DNA of 64,000 bases from Meghimatium bilineatum. Lineage: Eukaryota > Mollusca > Gastropoda > Stylommatophora > Philomycidae. The translations under genes were made by a program, and so were the position numbers. The stretch is taken from NCBI GenBank assembly GCA_034231615.1, contig CM067304.1, forward strand, positions 16,147,444-16,211,443. The letters run 5' to 3'. This document shows, in pieces, positions 55,190 through 64,000 of the stretch. Every line of letters starts with the position of its first letter. Within the stretch, counting starts at the first letter, position 1. The notes under the pieces were generated by a model that was given only the letters and a program-made list of their open reading frames with translations, was not told the DNA's origin and ran no database searches.

Positions 55190-55325
55190 TTCTGTCGCCA
55201 CGTCATGTACAGGGTGAGTTTTTTACTTTACCCTCCCACAGAAAAAACCCCACTCCTTACCGTGAATCGAACTCTAGACCTCACGGGTGTCAGACCAACG
55301 CCCTAACCTCTCGGACATGGGCCAC
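55190..55325 (-). mobile_element. tRNA-like SINE head inside the inverted-repeat element
   Basis: The minus strand reads catgtccgagaggttaggg (A-box region) and gtctagagttcgattcacgg (B-box). Not a functional tRNA by inspection: no clean acceptor stem. Confidence 0.55.
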
Positions 55326-55355
55326 ACTGGCAGACATAACACTGTATTTAGATTA

Positions 55356-55574
55356 TCGGGTCTACGACAACAAGTCTCTGCGGCATTTATTAAGTTCACT
55401 GCGCCCAAGTGGCAGGCCTACATCCATCATGTGTTGACAGAAGAACAAACTATGTGGGAACTGGACGGTTTAATTGAGCGGGTGGTGGAAAACGTGACCA
55501 TAGACATACACAATGACAGTTCAGATGAAAGGGGTAAAACAGAAGATTCTCATTCCAGCATAAAGGGGACGTAA
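55356..55574 (+). CDS. Unassigned open frame, possible last exon or transposon remnant
   Basis: About 72 codons open from an acceptor-like ctgtatttag (about 55345-55354) to a TAA at 55572-55574. It reads QQVSAAFIKFTAPKWQAYIH, then TEEQTMWELDGLIERVVENV and an acidic end with SSDERGKTEDSHSS. The composition is protein-like and unlike the LINE families here. No domain is recognised. It lies inside the inverted-repeat element, so it could be a captured host exon or the end of a transposase-related protein. No start codon is claimed. Confidence 0.35.
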   Translation, partial: SGLRQQVSAAFIKFTAPKWQAYIHHVLTEEQTMWELDGLIERVVENVTIDIHNDSSDERGKTEDSHSSIKGT

Positions 55575-55809
55575 GCACGGGAGACTGTGACGTAGCTTCT
55601 GAATAATTAATTGTATTATTGTTTATAAATGTAATCAACTGTATCAATTACATGTTGTCTTGGAGTAATATGAGGGGGGGGGGGAGGGAGGGGTTTGACC
55701 CACTTTACTCTTAAAGTGAACAGAGTATAATATTGGTCATTGACATTTCTTTATATCGAATGCAAAGGGAAAATAATACTATTGTAAGAATACTATGGCT
55801 AGGAAATAA

Positions 55810-56385
55810 GTACATTTGTTATTTTTAGGGCAAAGATGGGCTAGGCAGTAATTAGTTCCGTTTGGGGCAAACATGGGCTAAGGCAATAGGTAAATTAGTT
55901 CATTGTATGGTAAAGATGGACTAGGCAGTAGTTGGTTCTTTTTAGGGCAAAGATGGGCTAGGTAATAAGGAAATTCGTTTCTTTTGGGGCGAGGATGGAC
56001 TAGGCAATTATTAGTTTCTTTTGGGGCAAAGATGGGCTAGGGATTAGTTAGTTAGTTCCTTTTGGGGCAAAGATGGATTAGACAGTAGTTACTTAGTTCA
56101 TTTTTGGGTAAATATGGACTGTGTAATAGTTAGTATCTTTTAGGTAAAATATGACTAGGCAACAGTTAGTTTGTTCCATTCGGGGCCACTATGGGTGAGC
56201 ATTAGTTAGTTTGTTCATTTTTAGTCAAATATTGGTAGACATTAGTTAGTTAGCTCATTTTGGGGAAAAAATGGGTCGGCAATAATTAGTTAGTGTCTTT
56301 TGGGGGCAAAGATGGGCTAGGTAATAGTTCCATTTGGGGCAAAGATGCGTTACGTAATAGTTAGTTCATTTGCAAAGAAAGATGG
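55810..56385. repeat. Degenerate minisatellite of about 40-50 bp units
   Basis: ttggggcaaagatgggctag and aatagttagttcatt blocks recur about 13 times with strong divergence. Confidence 0.8.
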
Positions 56386-56772
56386 CACATAGAGACTGTC
56401 CATACATTACGTCAACAATTAAGGGGAGGAAAAAGGTCTGAAAAAGCTCGACAGTTGTTGACAAAGAAGAAAATGGAGGTTTACAAAAGTTGACGTCAAC
56501 AAAACCGTTTTATATACCAATTATATGATTTTAATTTGAAATAAACATTTTCTAAAAATCTATAAAACATTAATGCCGTTTTTCGCATTTTTTGCCAATT
56601 AATTTTCTATTTGGGGGCAGGGCGGTATTTCTATCATAGTTAAGTAATTAGGAAAGATAATTTCCTGAAATAGTGATAAGTTGTTGATAAAGGAGAGAGA
56701 GAGAGAGGGGGGGGGGGGTAAAAATTGCTAAAGAAACCTGTTGACGTAATTTATGGACATCCCGATAAGGCT
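56386..56772. other. No gene; GA/G-rich run at 56690-56720
   Basis: Low-complexity purine tract, otherwise AT-rich. Confidence 0.5.
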
Positions 56773-57298
56773 GCAATTATTTCTGTCCATGTTGGGCGCC
56801 TCGTTGCAGGTTGTTGCAATTATTTCTGTCCATGTTGGGCGCCTCGTTGCAGGTTGTTGCAATTATTTCTGTCCATGTTGGGCGCCTCGTTGCAGGTTGT
56901 TGCAATTATTTCTGTCCATGTTGGGCGCCTCGTTGCAGGTTGTTGCAATTATTTCTGTCCATGTTGGGCGCCTCGTTGCAGGTTGTTGCAATTATTTCTG
57001 TCCATGTTGGGCGCCTCGTTGCAGGTTGTTGCAATTATTTCTGTCCATGTAAACGCCTCGTTGCAGGTTGATGCAATTATTTCTGTCCATGTTGGGCGCC
57101 TCGTTGCCGGATGTTGCAATTATTTCTGTCCATGTTGGGCGCCTCGTTGCAGGTTTTTGCAATTATTTCTGTCCATGTTGGGCGCCTCGTTGCAGGTTGT
57201 TGCAATTATTTCTGTCCATGTTGGGCGCCTCGTTGCAGGTTGTTGCAATTATTTCTGTCCATGTTGGGCGCCTCGTTGCAGGTTGTTGCAATTATTTC
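56773..57298. repeat. 43 bp minisatellite (12 units)
   Basis: The unit begins gcaattatttctgtccatgt and contains tgggcgcctcgttgcagg. Nearly all units are identical; one lacks 3 bp (near 57050). The period shifts the frame each unit, and all three plus frames are stop-free across the array. Confidence 0.97.
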
Positions 57299-57354
57299 CT
57301 ACTGCTTTTGTAACATAAGATGTTTCTCGAAGATTGCTTGTTAAACCGCAGATA

Positions 57355-57465
57355 AACTGAAGATGGGTAGTACTACAGTGGATACCATCCCGTGTGGCAT
57401 ACGAGGAAATGAATAGGCAGAAATGCTGGCAAAATGGAGCAAAACAGGAACTCAAGGAAGCGGCA
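57355..57465 (+). pseudogene. RNase H-type LINE fragment
   Basis: Reads VVLQWIPSR in one frame and AEMLAKWSKTGT further on. Matches 33265-33345. Confidence 0.65.
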
Positions 57466-58250
57466 AGCCGCCCTTGTCGACAGTACCACTCATTGAACAC
57501 AACTTCATTGTCTAAATCACAAGGATTTCTGAAACAATCCACTTTGTAAACATGTCGTCCCGAGCGTGATTCGTACTCGCAACTCTAGTGCACAAAGCGA
57601 TAAATTAACCACTTCCAAGAGTGAGTGTCTTTAGATTTCATGCTATAGCAAACATGTTTGAATTAGGTTATTATGGGTTGGGGATTTATTAATTGATAAA
57701 TGAGATGTAATGACTTTCGCTAGCAAAAATGACATGTTTGATGTCTAACCCTAACCCAACACACTCACTTGTGAATTTGAGGGAACGTGAGGTTAGACTT
57801 GCACAAGATGAAAGGAAAACACAAACATACCAATACAAGAAACAGACACATACACACTTGCACAATAAAAACTAAACCCAAATACGATTTGCTATTTAAA
57901 TGTCTTATATTTGGTTGCATATGGTATGCCATGACGCCATCTGTTAATAATGGAATGGAAGAGTCGTCATTCACTTGAAAAACTCTGTACTGGTAGCTTG
58001 GATAGAATTCATCTGTCAACACAATCATAGATTGCATAGAATTTTCATCTGTCAACACAATCATATCGTTACAATATATGTACTTGGATTCAATACAGGT
58101 CAACAGACATTCAGCAATGGAGGAACAAAAACATCAAGATTAATATAGAGAAATATTAAAACATCAAGTTTGATATGGAGAAAGATAACAAACCATCACC
58201 TTTTATATGGGGAGAGAGAACAAAACAACACATTTAGCTTTTATTTTTAA
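57466..58250. repeat. Second copy of the 35.1-36.4 kb cassette
   Basis: Collinear with 35115-36390 but with two 34 bp units and only a few 32 bp units. The tRNA-like head on the minus strand is at 57625-57563. Confidence 0.8.
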
Positions 58251-58900
58251 AAGAATTACAGTACGGAACTGAGACAAATCACCTATTTAGTGAGAAATCT
58301 AAATTGTATGATTAAAGAGAAGTAACTAATGGAATTGACTGGACATTAGTAACAAAATGAGTAAAAAAATGGGCAGTTTAGAATAGTCAGGTTACAGTGA
58401 CATGTATACGAGGAAAGATGGCTGACTATAGCAAAAGATGAATTTCCTCGTGATTGACAATTCGATCTTGTCGAATAAAACAGTTTGGAGACGTAAACAT
58501 GTCATTTTGATGTTTAAGTAGTAACTCAAGATGGGTTAATTGCTAGTTTGTCCGAGAAAACTGGAACAAAGTTAGTTTGAATAAACGAGTGTGAGACAGA
58601 AAACGGTAGGAGAAACAAAATGAATTGTCTGAATTGAGCTTTGAAATAAACAATTAGAACGAAAATACGATTTCATGAACCGAGCTTCAAGAAAGCGTGA
58701 ATTGTGATCTTGTGTCTAAACAGTGGTGTGAAAAAAGAATAACTAATTCTGAAAACTACAGCGGTGGCATAAGGCCGCTAAAATCTAAGCTGGAAAAATT
58801 GTTACCAGAAAATTATTGCCGGCGGACTTTCTGTTTGGCAGAGTGAAAGTTACTGTAATGCCATCGAAAGGAACTTATGTTTGCATTTTCGAATACCATG
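58251..58900. other. No gene recognised
   Basis: AT-rich with short frames only. Confidence 0.4.
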
Positions 58901-58904
58901 GCTA

Positions 58905-59012
58905 TTGTCTATTGTCTATCCCCAGGTGAATGATTGTTGATCGCATTCACACTTGCCGTTAAGGGTAGGGGTGGTATCTTAAGCTGTCGTTTCAAGGCCA
59001 GATGTGTCGCCG
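58905..59012 (+). repeat. Short interspersed repeat, diverged member
   Basis: Same order of blocks as 10455-10560 (attgtctatcccc, cttgccgttaag, caaggccagatgtg). Confidence 0.6.
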
Positions 59013-59984
59013 AGGTTTCATGGCTAGTAATGTTAAAAGTGAAGTGTAATCATCATCTAGTGCCATTTGTTATATGTGACGTAGATATTATTCATTGATT
59101 GATCGCAATTTGCCGTTGGATGAACTAAGAACCTGTGAATATGCTAGGAGTGCAATCATCCGTCAAGTTATTTGAATTGTCTCATGGTTATATTGAAGTT
59201 TACAATTAACAATGGATATTGTACGTATGTCAAGTGGAGTGTCTATTATACGATATAATTAATTTGATGGAAATAAGAACTTTGAACTAGGAGTACAACG
59301 CCTTTGTATCTTAAGAACGATGTTAATTTGTTGGCTGAAATGTTGTCTGAATACATATGTGGACGCATAATTATTACTGGGTTGAGCAGAATGTAATGGT
59401 TTGATATGAATTTCTGGTACAATACAAGAATCAGTGGACAGGTTTCTACGGAACAAATAGCTAACATAATTAAACGGAACGTAATTCCAATAAAGACGCA
59501 TATACCGAGGTATCCAATATTCTACACGTTGCGCGATGAGAGCCCCTGATCACTCGACATGCGCGCTGCACACTGAGTGGGAGGTGGATGGCCAGTTAAT
59601 TACGCGCAAATCGCTACATCATTATTTTAAGTTAAGACTTTTTAAGTTTCCGAGATAGTGCAATAGCGTATCAAATTAAACCGTTGGTATGTTGTCACGT
59701 GTTTTGTCCTGAATCTTAGGTCGATTGTTGTTGGACGAATCAAATTATTGAGACATTACGACAGAGTCGGAGATGTTTTTATTCGAAGAACCAGACCAAA
59801 GACATTTAAAGTAATTGCAAATTAAGAAATGTCAGAGATAAATTCATCATCCAATTCCTTACCAAATTTCCAGTTAAACTTTGTTTTGCTTGATTTTAAC
59901 TGTAATAGTAACTAGTGTGGTTTTTTTGTCAGATGAAGGCGTGAGTGTCATTTTGTCAGATGAATGTGTGTCATTTTGTCAGAT
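59013..59984. other. No gene recognised
   Basis: Short frames without known domains. Confidence 0.4.
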
Positions 59985-60250
59985 CTTCTTCTGCGCTCGT
60001 TCTCAAACTCCTGCAAATTAGCAGGATGTAGTCCAGAGAACGGAATGAGCTGTGTCATGGTTTACAGCATTGCTGCGATATCTGCGCCTTTCGACCTGAC
60101 ACATCCGACTTCAGCATGGCTTTGGGTCACTGACCCTATATGGGATGGGACAGCCAATTCCATCCTATAACCTCCGTAGTCGCCTTTTACGACATGCATG
60201 TAAGGTAAACAGTGTTGTTATTCTTTGCTCCCCTTTCGGGCCCCGGCAAC
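59985..60250 (-). mobile_element. SINE family 2, best copy
   Basis: On the minus strand it begins near cgggggcccgaaagg-like sequence and runs through gtcgtaaaaggcgactacgg to an end in aacgagcgcagaagaagatc. Members lie at 54065-54462 and 49385-49640. The gtcgtaaaaggcgac core resembles conserved central domains of some animal SINEs (from memory, unverified). Confidence 0.7.
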
Positions 60251-60413
60251 ACACGGGCGCTTTTGTCAGATGAATGACGTTAGTTTGAAAGGGAAATATT
60301 TTTTTATCAAAGCGTAACACTTATCTAACGGGTCCCGTCCACGTAGTGATAATGTGAACGAGAACATTACCATCGATAGTTATAATTAAAAGACATCTAC
60401 CATTGTCTCCAGT

Positions 60414-60575
60414 TTACCCAGGACCATTAATCCCTGGATTTGTGTCCCGTGTTATGCATCGATAAGCCAGCGTACCATCCATATAGCGTATTAAGCACTT
60501 GGCTAAGCTCTCACAACATTTGGGAAATCCATCACCGCATCTATCGTAGCGTTTACCGCACGCAGGAGCAGAATC
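60414..60575 (-). CDS. Inhibitor-cystine-knot exon, gene D (partial)
   Basis: The terminal exon has 53 codons plus TAA (60416-60414), starting at 60575 in phase 0 behind the acceptor atatgttgtctttttgtcttaag, almost identical to that of gene C. Cys are at exon positions 6, 13, 20, 21, 27 and 40, the same framework as gene C (C-x6-C-x6-CC-x5-C-x12-C), centred on CGDGFPKCC. Outside the Cys and CGDG.P.CC core the sequence differs greatly from gene C (about 65% of bases match over the aligned 41 codons, against roughly 85% in flanks). No signal-peptide exon is found between 60576 and the window end, so exon 1 is beyond the window or lost. Likely secreted if complete; function unknown. Confidence 0.6.
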   Translation of the reverse strand, partial: DSAPACGKRYDRCGDGFPKCCESLAKCLIRYMDGTLAYRCITRDTNPGINGPG

Positions 60576-60799
60576 CTTAAGACAAAAAGACAACATATGT
60601 TCATGTTTTATAAAAATATCTAAATCCTGTTCATAATTTGTTTAATGGCATTGCAAGCAGGCACATAGCCGCACAGCTTCTTGCACCAATTCGTGAAGGT
60701 TTAGGGATATAGCTCAAGAGAAAGGGAAAATACAACCCGCAGGTCAAAATCAGGCCCGCAAGATAGGTTTTCTGGTCCATCAGAAATATTCAAAATGAT

Positions 60800-61672
60800 T
60801 TATATATTTTAGAGGATTTCAACGCGCACCTAGCCAACAATAGGGAAGGAATAGAGGGAAATAAAGGCCATTCTCGCTACAAAAGAAACAAGCTAAACGA
60901 CAATGGACACACAATTATAAATACATGTATACAACATAATCTGTTTATAGCAGACACCATCTTTAAGTATAGACAGTCACAAGTATACACATGGTATAAA
61001 TGGAACAGACTTGAATGTAAAAGCCAGATAGACTATCCTCACAAGAAGAAGCAACAGACGAAATATATCAGACGAACTTGTCAGGCCTAACATGAATGCA
61101 GATACTAACCATAAAGTAGTAGCCTAATAATCAGTCAAAACAAACAGATGGAAAAACAAGCCCCCCAAAAAGGGCAAAGACCCAAAGCCAACTAAATTGA
61201 CATAAATTGGATGAACGAGACACGCGAGAAGATATATCCAGAAAGTTATTGAAGTATTCAAAAAGCTACTGCTTAACACACAACAAATTGAAGAAGAACA
61301 TGGAACTCTTTAAGAAAACCATCGTAAAAGCAGCAGGAACTATATGCAGATATAAAAAGCATATGGGCACAACACCGAAGATAACATCCTGGTGGATAGT
61401 AAAGAGCACGCTAAAAGATAAGAAACAAAAATATAAGAAATGGGTAGTAAACAAAACACAAGAGGAATACTCATCATATAAGACAGCAAAGAATAATACC
61501 AAAAGAATCATCAAAGCTGCAAAACTTAAAGTGTTGTAAGAATAGGACCCATGGTAAAAGTCTTGAGAACGATAGAAAAAAAAATGCACCAAAGAAATTC
61601 TACAAGAAAATACAAAATATGAGAAATATAAATGATGTTTATGAAGCAACAGAAATCATAAATGACGAACGT
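60800..61672 (+). pseudogene. RTE-like LINE fragment (endonuclease to linker)
   Basis: Truncated at DFNAH as in 42730. Reads NNREGIEGNKGHSRYKRNKL, TWYKWNRLECKSQIDY and a TNHK form of SDH, then the open frame 61207-61539 with FKKTIVKAAGTICRYKK. Confidence 0.8.
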
Positions 61673-61789
61673 CGTTTATTCTCTATACTATATCCTCCTG
61701 GAAATCTAGTAGGGCCATTGTCCTGCTACAAAGGAGATCCAGTGGGAGTTTGAGAATGAATGCTAAAGACGAAGAGTACTAAACCTATC
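61673..61789. other. Unrelated insert in the LINE
   Basis: Replaces the expected start of the RT. No family recognised. Confidence 0.4.
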
Positions 61790-62195
61790 GGGAAAATAAT
61801 TTAACAAAATAATTGAGAAAAGGATGCGCACATACATAAAACTCCAGCTCAATAACAAACAAATGGGCTTTCGAAAAAACAAAAGCTTCACAGACGCGAT
61901 CTCTCGCCCTCAAGCAACTATCAGAAAGAACGACGGAACACAACCAAGACCTATACTTAGCATTTGTAGACCAAGAGAAAGCATTTCATAGAGTTTATAG
62001 AACAAAACTATGGGTAACACTACAGATATACGGAATACCACACTTGATTAACCTTTGTAATAGCTTGTACATCGATAGCTAATGCGCAGTAATAACGAGT
62101 ACAGGAACATCAGACTACTTCCCAATTCGATGGGGGATAAAAGACGGATGTGTACTATCACCCCCTCCCACCTGCTATTTATAACATATATAAAG
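61790..62195 (+). pseudogene. RTE-like LINE RT fragment
   Basis: Reads MRTYIKLQLNNKQMGFRKNK-like sequence with a frame break near 61905, then FVDQEKAFHRVYRTKLW and a degraded SGV..GCVLSP region. The palm motif is not reached. Confidence 0.8.
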
Positions 62196-62204
62196 TTATT
62201 TTCA

Positions 62205-62495
62205 CTTAGGGGATGATTTTACCTGTACAACAAAATGAGAGGATTTTTACCTGTACAAAAAGTAATGAGAGGATTTTTACCTGTACAAAAAGTAATGAGA
62301 GGATTTTACCTGTACAAAAAGTAAGGAGAGGATTTTACCTGTACAAAAAGTAATGAGAGGATTTTACCTGTACAAAAAGTAATGAGAGGATTTTACCTGT
62401 ACAAAAAGTAATGAGATTATTTTACATGTTCAAAAAGTAATGAAAGGATTTTACCTGTATAAAAAGTAATAGGAGGAGTTAACCTGTACACAAAA
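62205..62495. repeat. 29-30 bp minisatellite (about 9 units)
   Basis: Unit core gaggattttacctgtacaaa followed by aagtaat. Confidence 0.95.
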
Positions 62496-62689
62496 ATAAT
62501 TCGCCCGTTCTCATTTGCAATACTTTTTGATGAGAAATATGATGCACTTTCTGCGAAAAGTCGTTCAGGTTGATTTTTTACCCTGACTACTTTCACAGTT
62601 CTAAATGTCATATTCTGATTCGTTAAGGGGCTGGTTGGAACCCTTCCCACTTATCCACGGGTTTGCAGTTGACAGAGAATTTGACAAAT

Positions 62690-62872
62690 GTTAAAATAAA
62701 GGTTCAAAAGACGTAGAGAATTGACTTCAATGTACTCAGTTTCCAATATTTACCCCGTCACTCTCAGCGATGCGGTACCTTGTACACAAGACGAAACGAA
62801 CCGGATTCGAATCCATGACCTCTTGAACACAAGGCGAAGAGTTTAACCACTACGCTAGGGAAATCTCCAAGA
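62690..62872 (-). mobile_element. tRNA-derived SINE, family 1, diverged copy
   Basis: On the minus strand: ccctagcgtagtggttaaac (A-box) and gattcgaatccgg (B-box), then a body ending near attgaagtcaattctctacg, matching 48-290. Confidence 0.75.
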
Positions 62873-63285
62873 CAACAAAGGTATGAACATGAGCGAAATA
62901 TTACCGCCATTCTAACAGAAAACAAAAATAAAGATACATTCTGACATTTCAGCCACTAGACTGCTCCCGTTCGGTCTGGCAAACCTGTATTTGGTAATGA
63001 CCGGGCTCCGGTATAGACCCCTGAACTTTAGTAAACACGCCTTGATTCGTGCCTTTTTTAATTATTATTGTGATTTTTGTTGGAAACTATTTGTATGATT
63101 GGAGTCCCCTGCCCCCAAAAAACCCAAGGCCGACCATTGAAAATCACAGAAATAATAAAAAATCAGACTTTTAGGTCATGTTTACTTTTTGTTCAGAGAA
63201 CTTATAGTACTGTCGTTGTTCGTAATTTTTTTGAAAAGCAAGTAAACATGACCAACTGCTGTTCAGTTGCTGAATAACAAGCAGA
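62873..63285. other. No gene recognised
   Basis: Short frames only. Confidence 0.4.
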
Positions 63286-63289
63286 TGAA

Positions 63290-63885
63290 GGTTGCAATAT
63301 GAAAAATCTAAGATATGCTGACGATACAGTTCTGATTGAATGGAACGAACAAAAGCTTCTAGCCCTGTTTACACATGGTAGTACAAGAAAGTAAAAACAA
63401 AGTCCTCAGTCTAAACAAGAACAAAACAGAAGTAATGATTGTTAGAAATACACACCTTCAAAATGCAGTATTACTATCAATGCTACAAAATTAAATCAAG
63501 CGGACAAAGCCAAGCATCTTGGTACGATTTTAACATCAGTTGGCAGGTGCTCCAATGAGATCGAGAAAAAAGATAACATTGTCCAAATCAACATTTCAAA
63601 AAATGAGATTCAATGTAATAAAGTAATATCAATGCATACACTACTTCGAAAGCCAGAATGTTATATTGAGCGAATCCTTCTGTACGGAAAAGATGCACGG
63701 ACAGTAAATAAAAGTGCCCAAGATATGCTGTAGACAACTGAGTTGTGGTTTTTAAGATTAATTATGAAAATTCCATGGACAGCCAAGAAAACTAATGTAG
63801 AAATCATCAGAGATGCTGGAGTAAAACGACAAGTTATAACGAAAATGAGAAACAGGCAATCGTGATTTTTAGTGCATGTGATGGT
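63290..63885 (+). pseudogene. LINE fragment with YADD palm motif through C-terminus
   Basis: Reads NLRYADDTVLIEWNEQKLLA (both catalytic Asp kept), then KLNQADKAKHLGTILTS and thumb fragments ending near VKRQVITKMRNRQS. Broken frames. Same family as 44546-45165. Confidence 0.8.
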
Positions 63886-63889
63886 TGGT

Positions 63890-63990
63890 TGGTTGGTTAC
63901 TGATCAAGAGGTCCATGGGTTCATGCCCTTTCACCCAGTGCCATTAAAATGACATTACGTATATTGCTGGGAAGTCTGTGGATTTTGTCC
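63890..63990 (+). mobile_element. tRNA-like SINE fragment at window edge
   Basis: Segment ggttggttactgatcaagag and a B-box-like atgggttcatgcc, resembling the heads of family 1. Truncated here. Confidence 0.4.
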
Positions 63991-64000
63991 CACTCTGGGC

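Larger units (their letters stand above)
54654..55729. mobile_element. DNA-transposon-like element with 34 bp terminal inverted repeats
   Basis: 54654-54687 is the reverse complement of 55696-55729 with 32 of 34 matches (starts tatactctgttcactttaag). If the outer TA is a target duplication, the element is 54656-55727, the pattern of Tc1/mariner-like or related elements. Inside are a SINE-like tRNA head and a C-terminal-looking reading frame, with no recognisable transposase. Confidence 0.7.
60262..61672. repeat. Paralogous segment 2 (ICK exon plus LINE), pairs with 42172-43570
   Basis: See 42172-43570. Homology ends at 61672, where unrelated sequence interrupts the LINE. Confidence 0.8.

Noticed and set aside
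56725..57344. 197-codon Cys-rich frame as a candidate toxin-like gene
   Set aside because: Encoded by the 43 bp array with no signal peptide. The Cys spacing merely follows the repeat period.

Overview
The window is repeat-rich, AT-rich animal DNA. It shows no bacterial-style gene order, no rRNA and no convincing tRNA gene. Non-LTR retrotransposon debris, tRNA-derived SINEs, minisatellites and microsatellites fill most of it. The element types (EN-RT LINEs of RTE-like type, I/Jockey-like LINEs with RNase H, and SINEs) together with small secreted cystine-knot peptide genes fit a lophotrochozoan such as a gastropod mollusc. That placement is inference; nothing seen fixes the taxon.

Layout. 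Positions 1-13065 (copy A, running off the left edge) and 13841-30426 (copy B) are two copies of a tandem segmental duplication with a period of about 13.84 kb. Copy B is longer mainly because a 3.1 kb LINE (16500-19597, minus strand, 11 bp target-site duplication) inserted after the duplication. Positions 30427-33740 hold an RNase H-type LINE fragment, a zinc-finger-tailed LINE end and a diverged third copy of part of the unit. Positions 35.1-36.4 kb and 57.5-58.25 kb share a repeat cassette with minisatellite cores. Positions 36.7-40.2 kb contain a LINE whose 5' half is inverted relative to its 3' half. Positions 42.1-43.6 kb and 60.26-61.67 kb are paralogous to each other. Minisatellite arrays occupy 46.86-48.49, 51.17-51.46, 53.0-53.7, 55.8-56.4, 56.77-57.3 and 62.2-62.5 kb. 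A roughly 1.07 kb element with 34 bp terminal inverted repeats lies at 54654-55729.

The only convincing host genes are a small family on the minus strand. Each has a signal-peptide exon ending at a GTAAGT donor in phase 0, an intron, and a last exon starting in phase 0 that encodes a C-C-CC-C-C inhibitor-cystine-knot (ICK, knottin) domain. Gene A (exons 13036-12962 and 11029-10916) and gene B (30397-30323 and 28407-28294) are the two duplication copies. Gene C probably joins exon 1 at 49035-48952 to exon 2 at 42465-42310. Gene D shows only its ICK exon (60575-60414). By hand alignment the signal exon is identical between A and B, nearby non-coding DNA differs by about 1-5%, and the 114 bp ICK exon differs at 15 sites affecting 9 codons, 8 of them amino-acid changes. 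C and D repeat the pattern. This resembles rapidly diversifying secreted peptides such as venom or defence peptides, but function cannot be read from the sequence.

All alignments and counts were made by eye; splice sites are predicted without transcripts.
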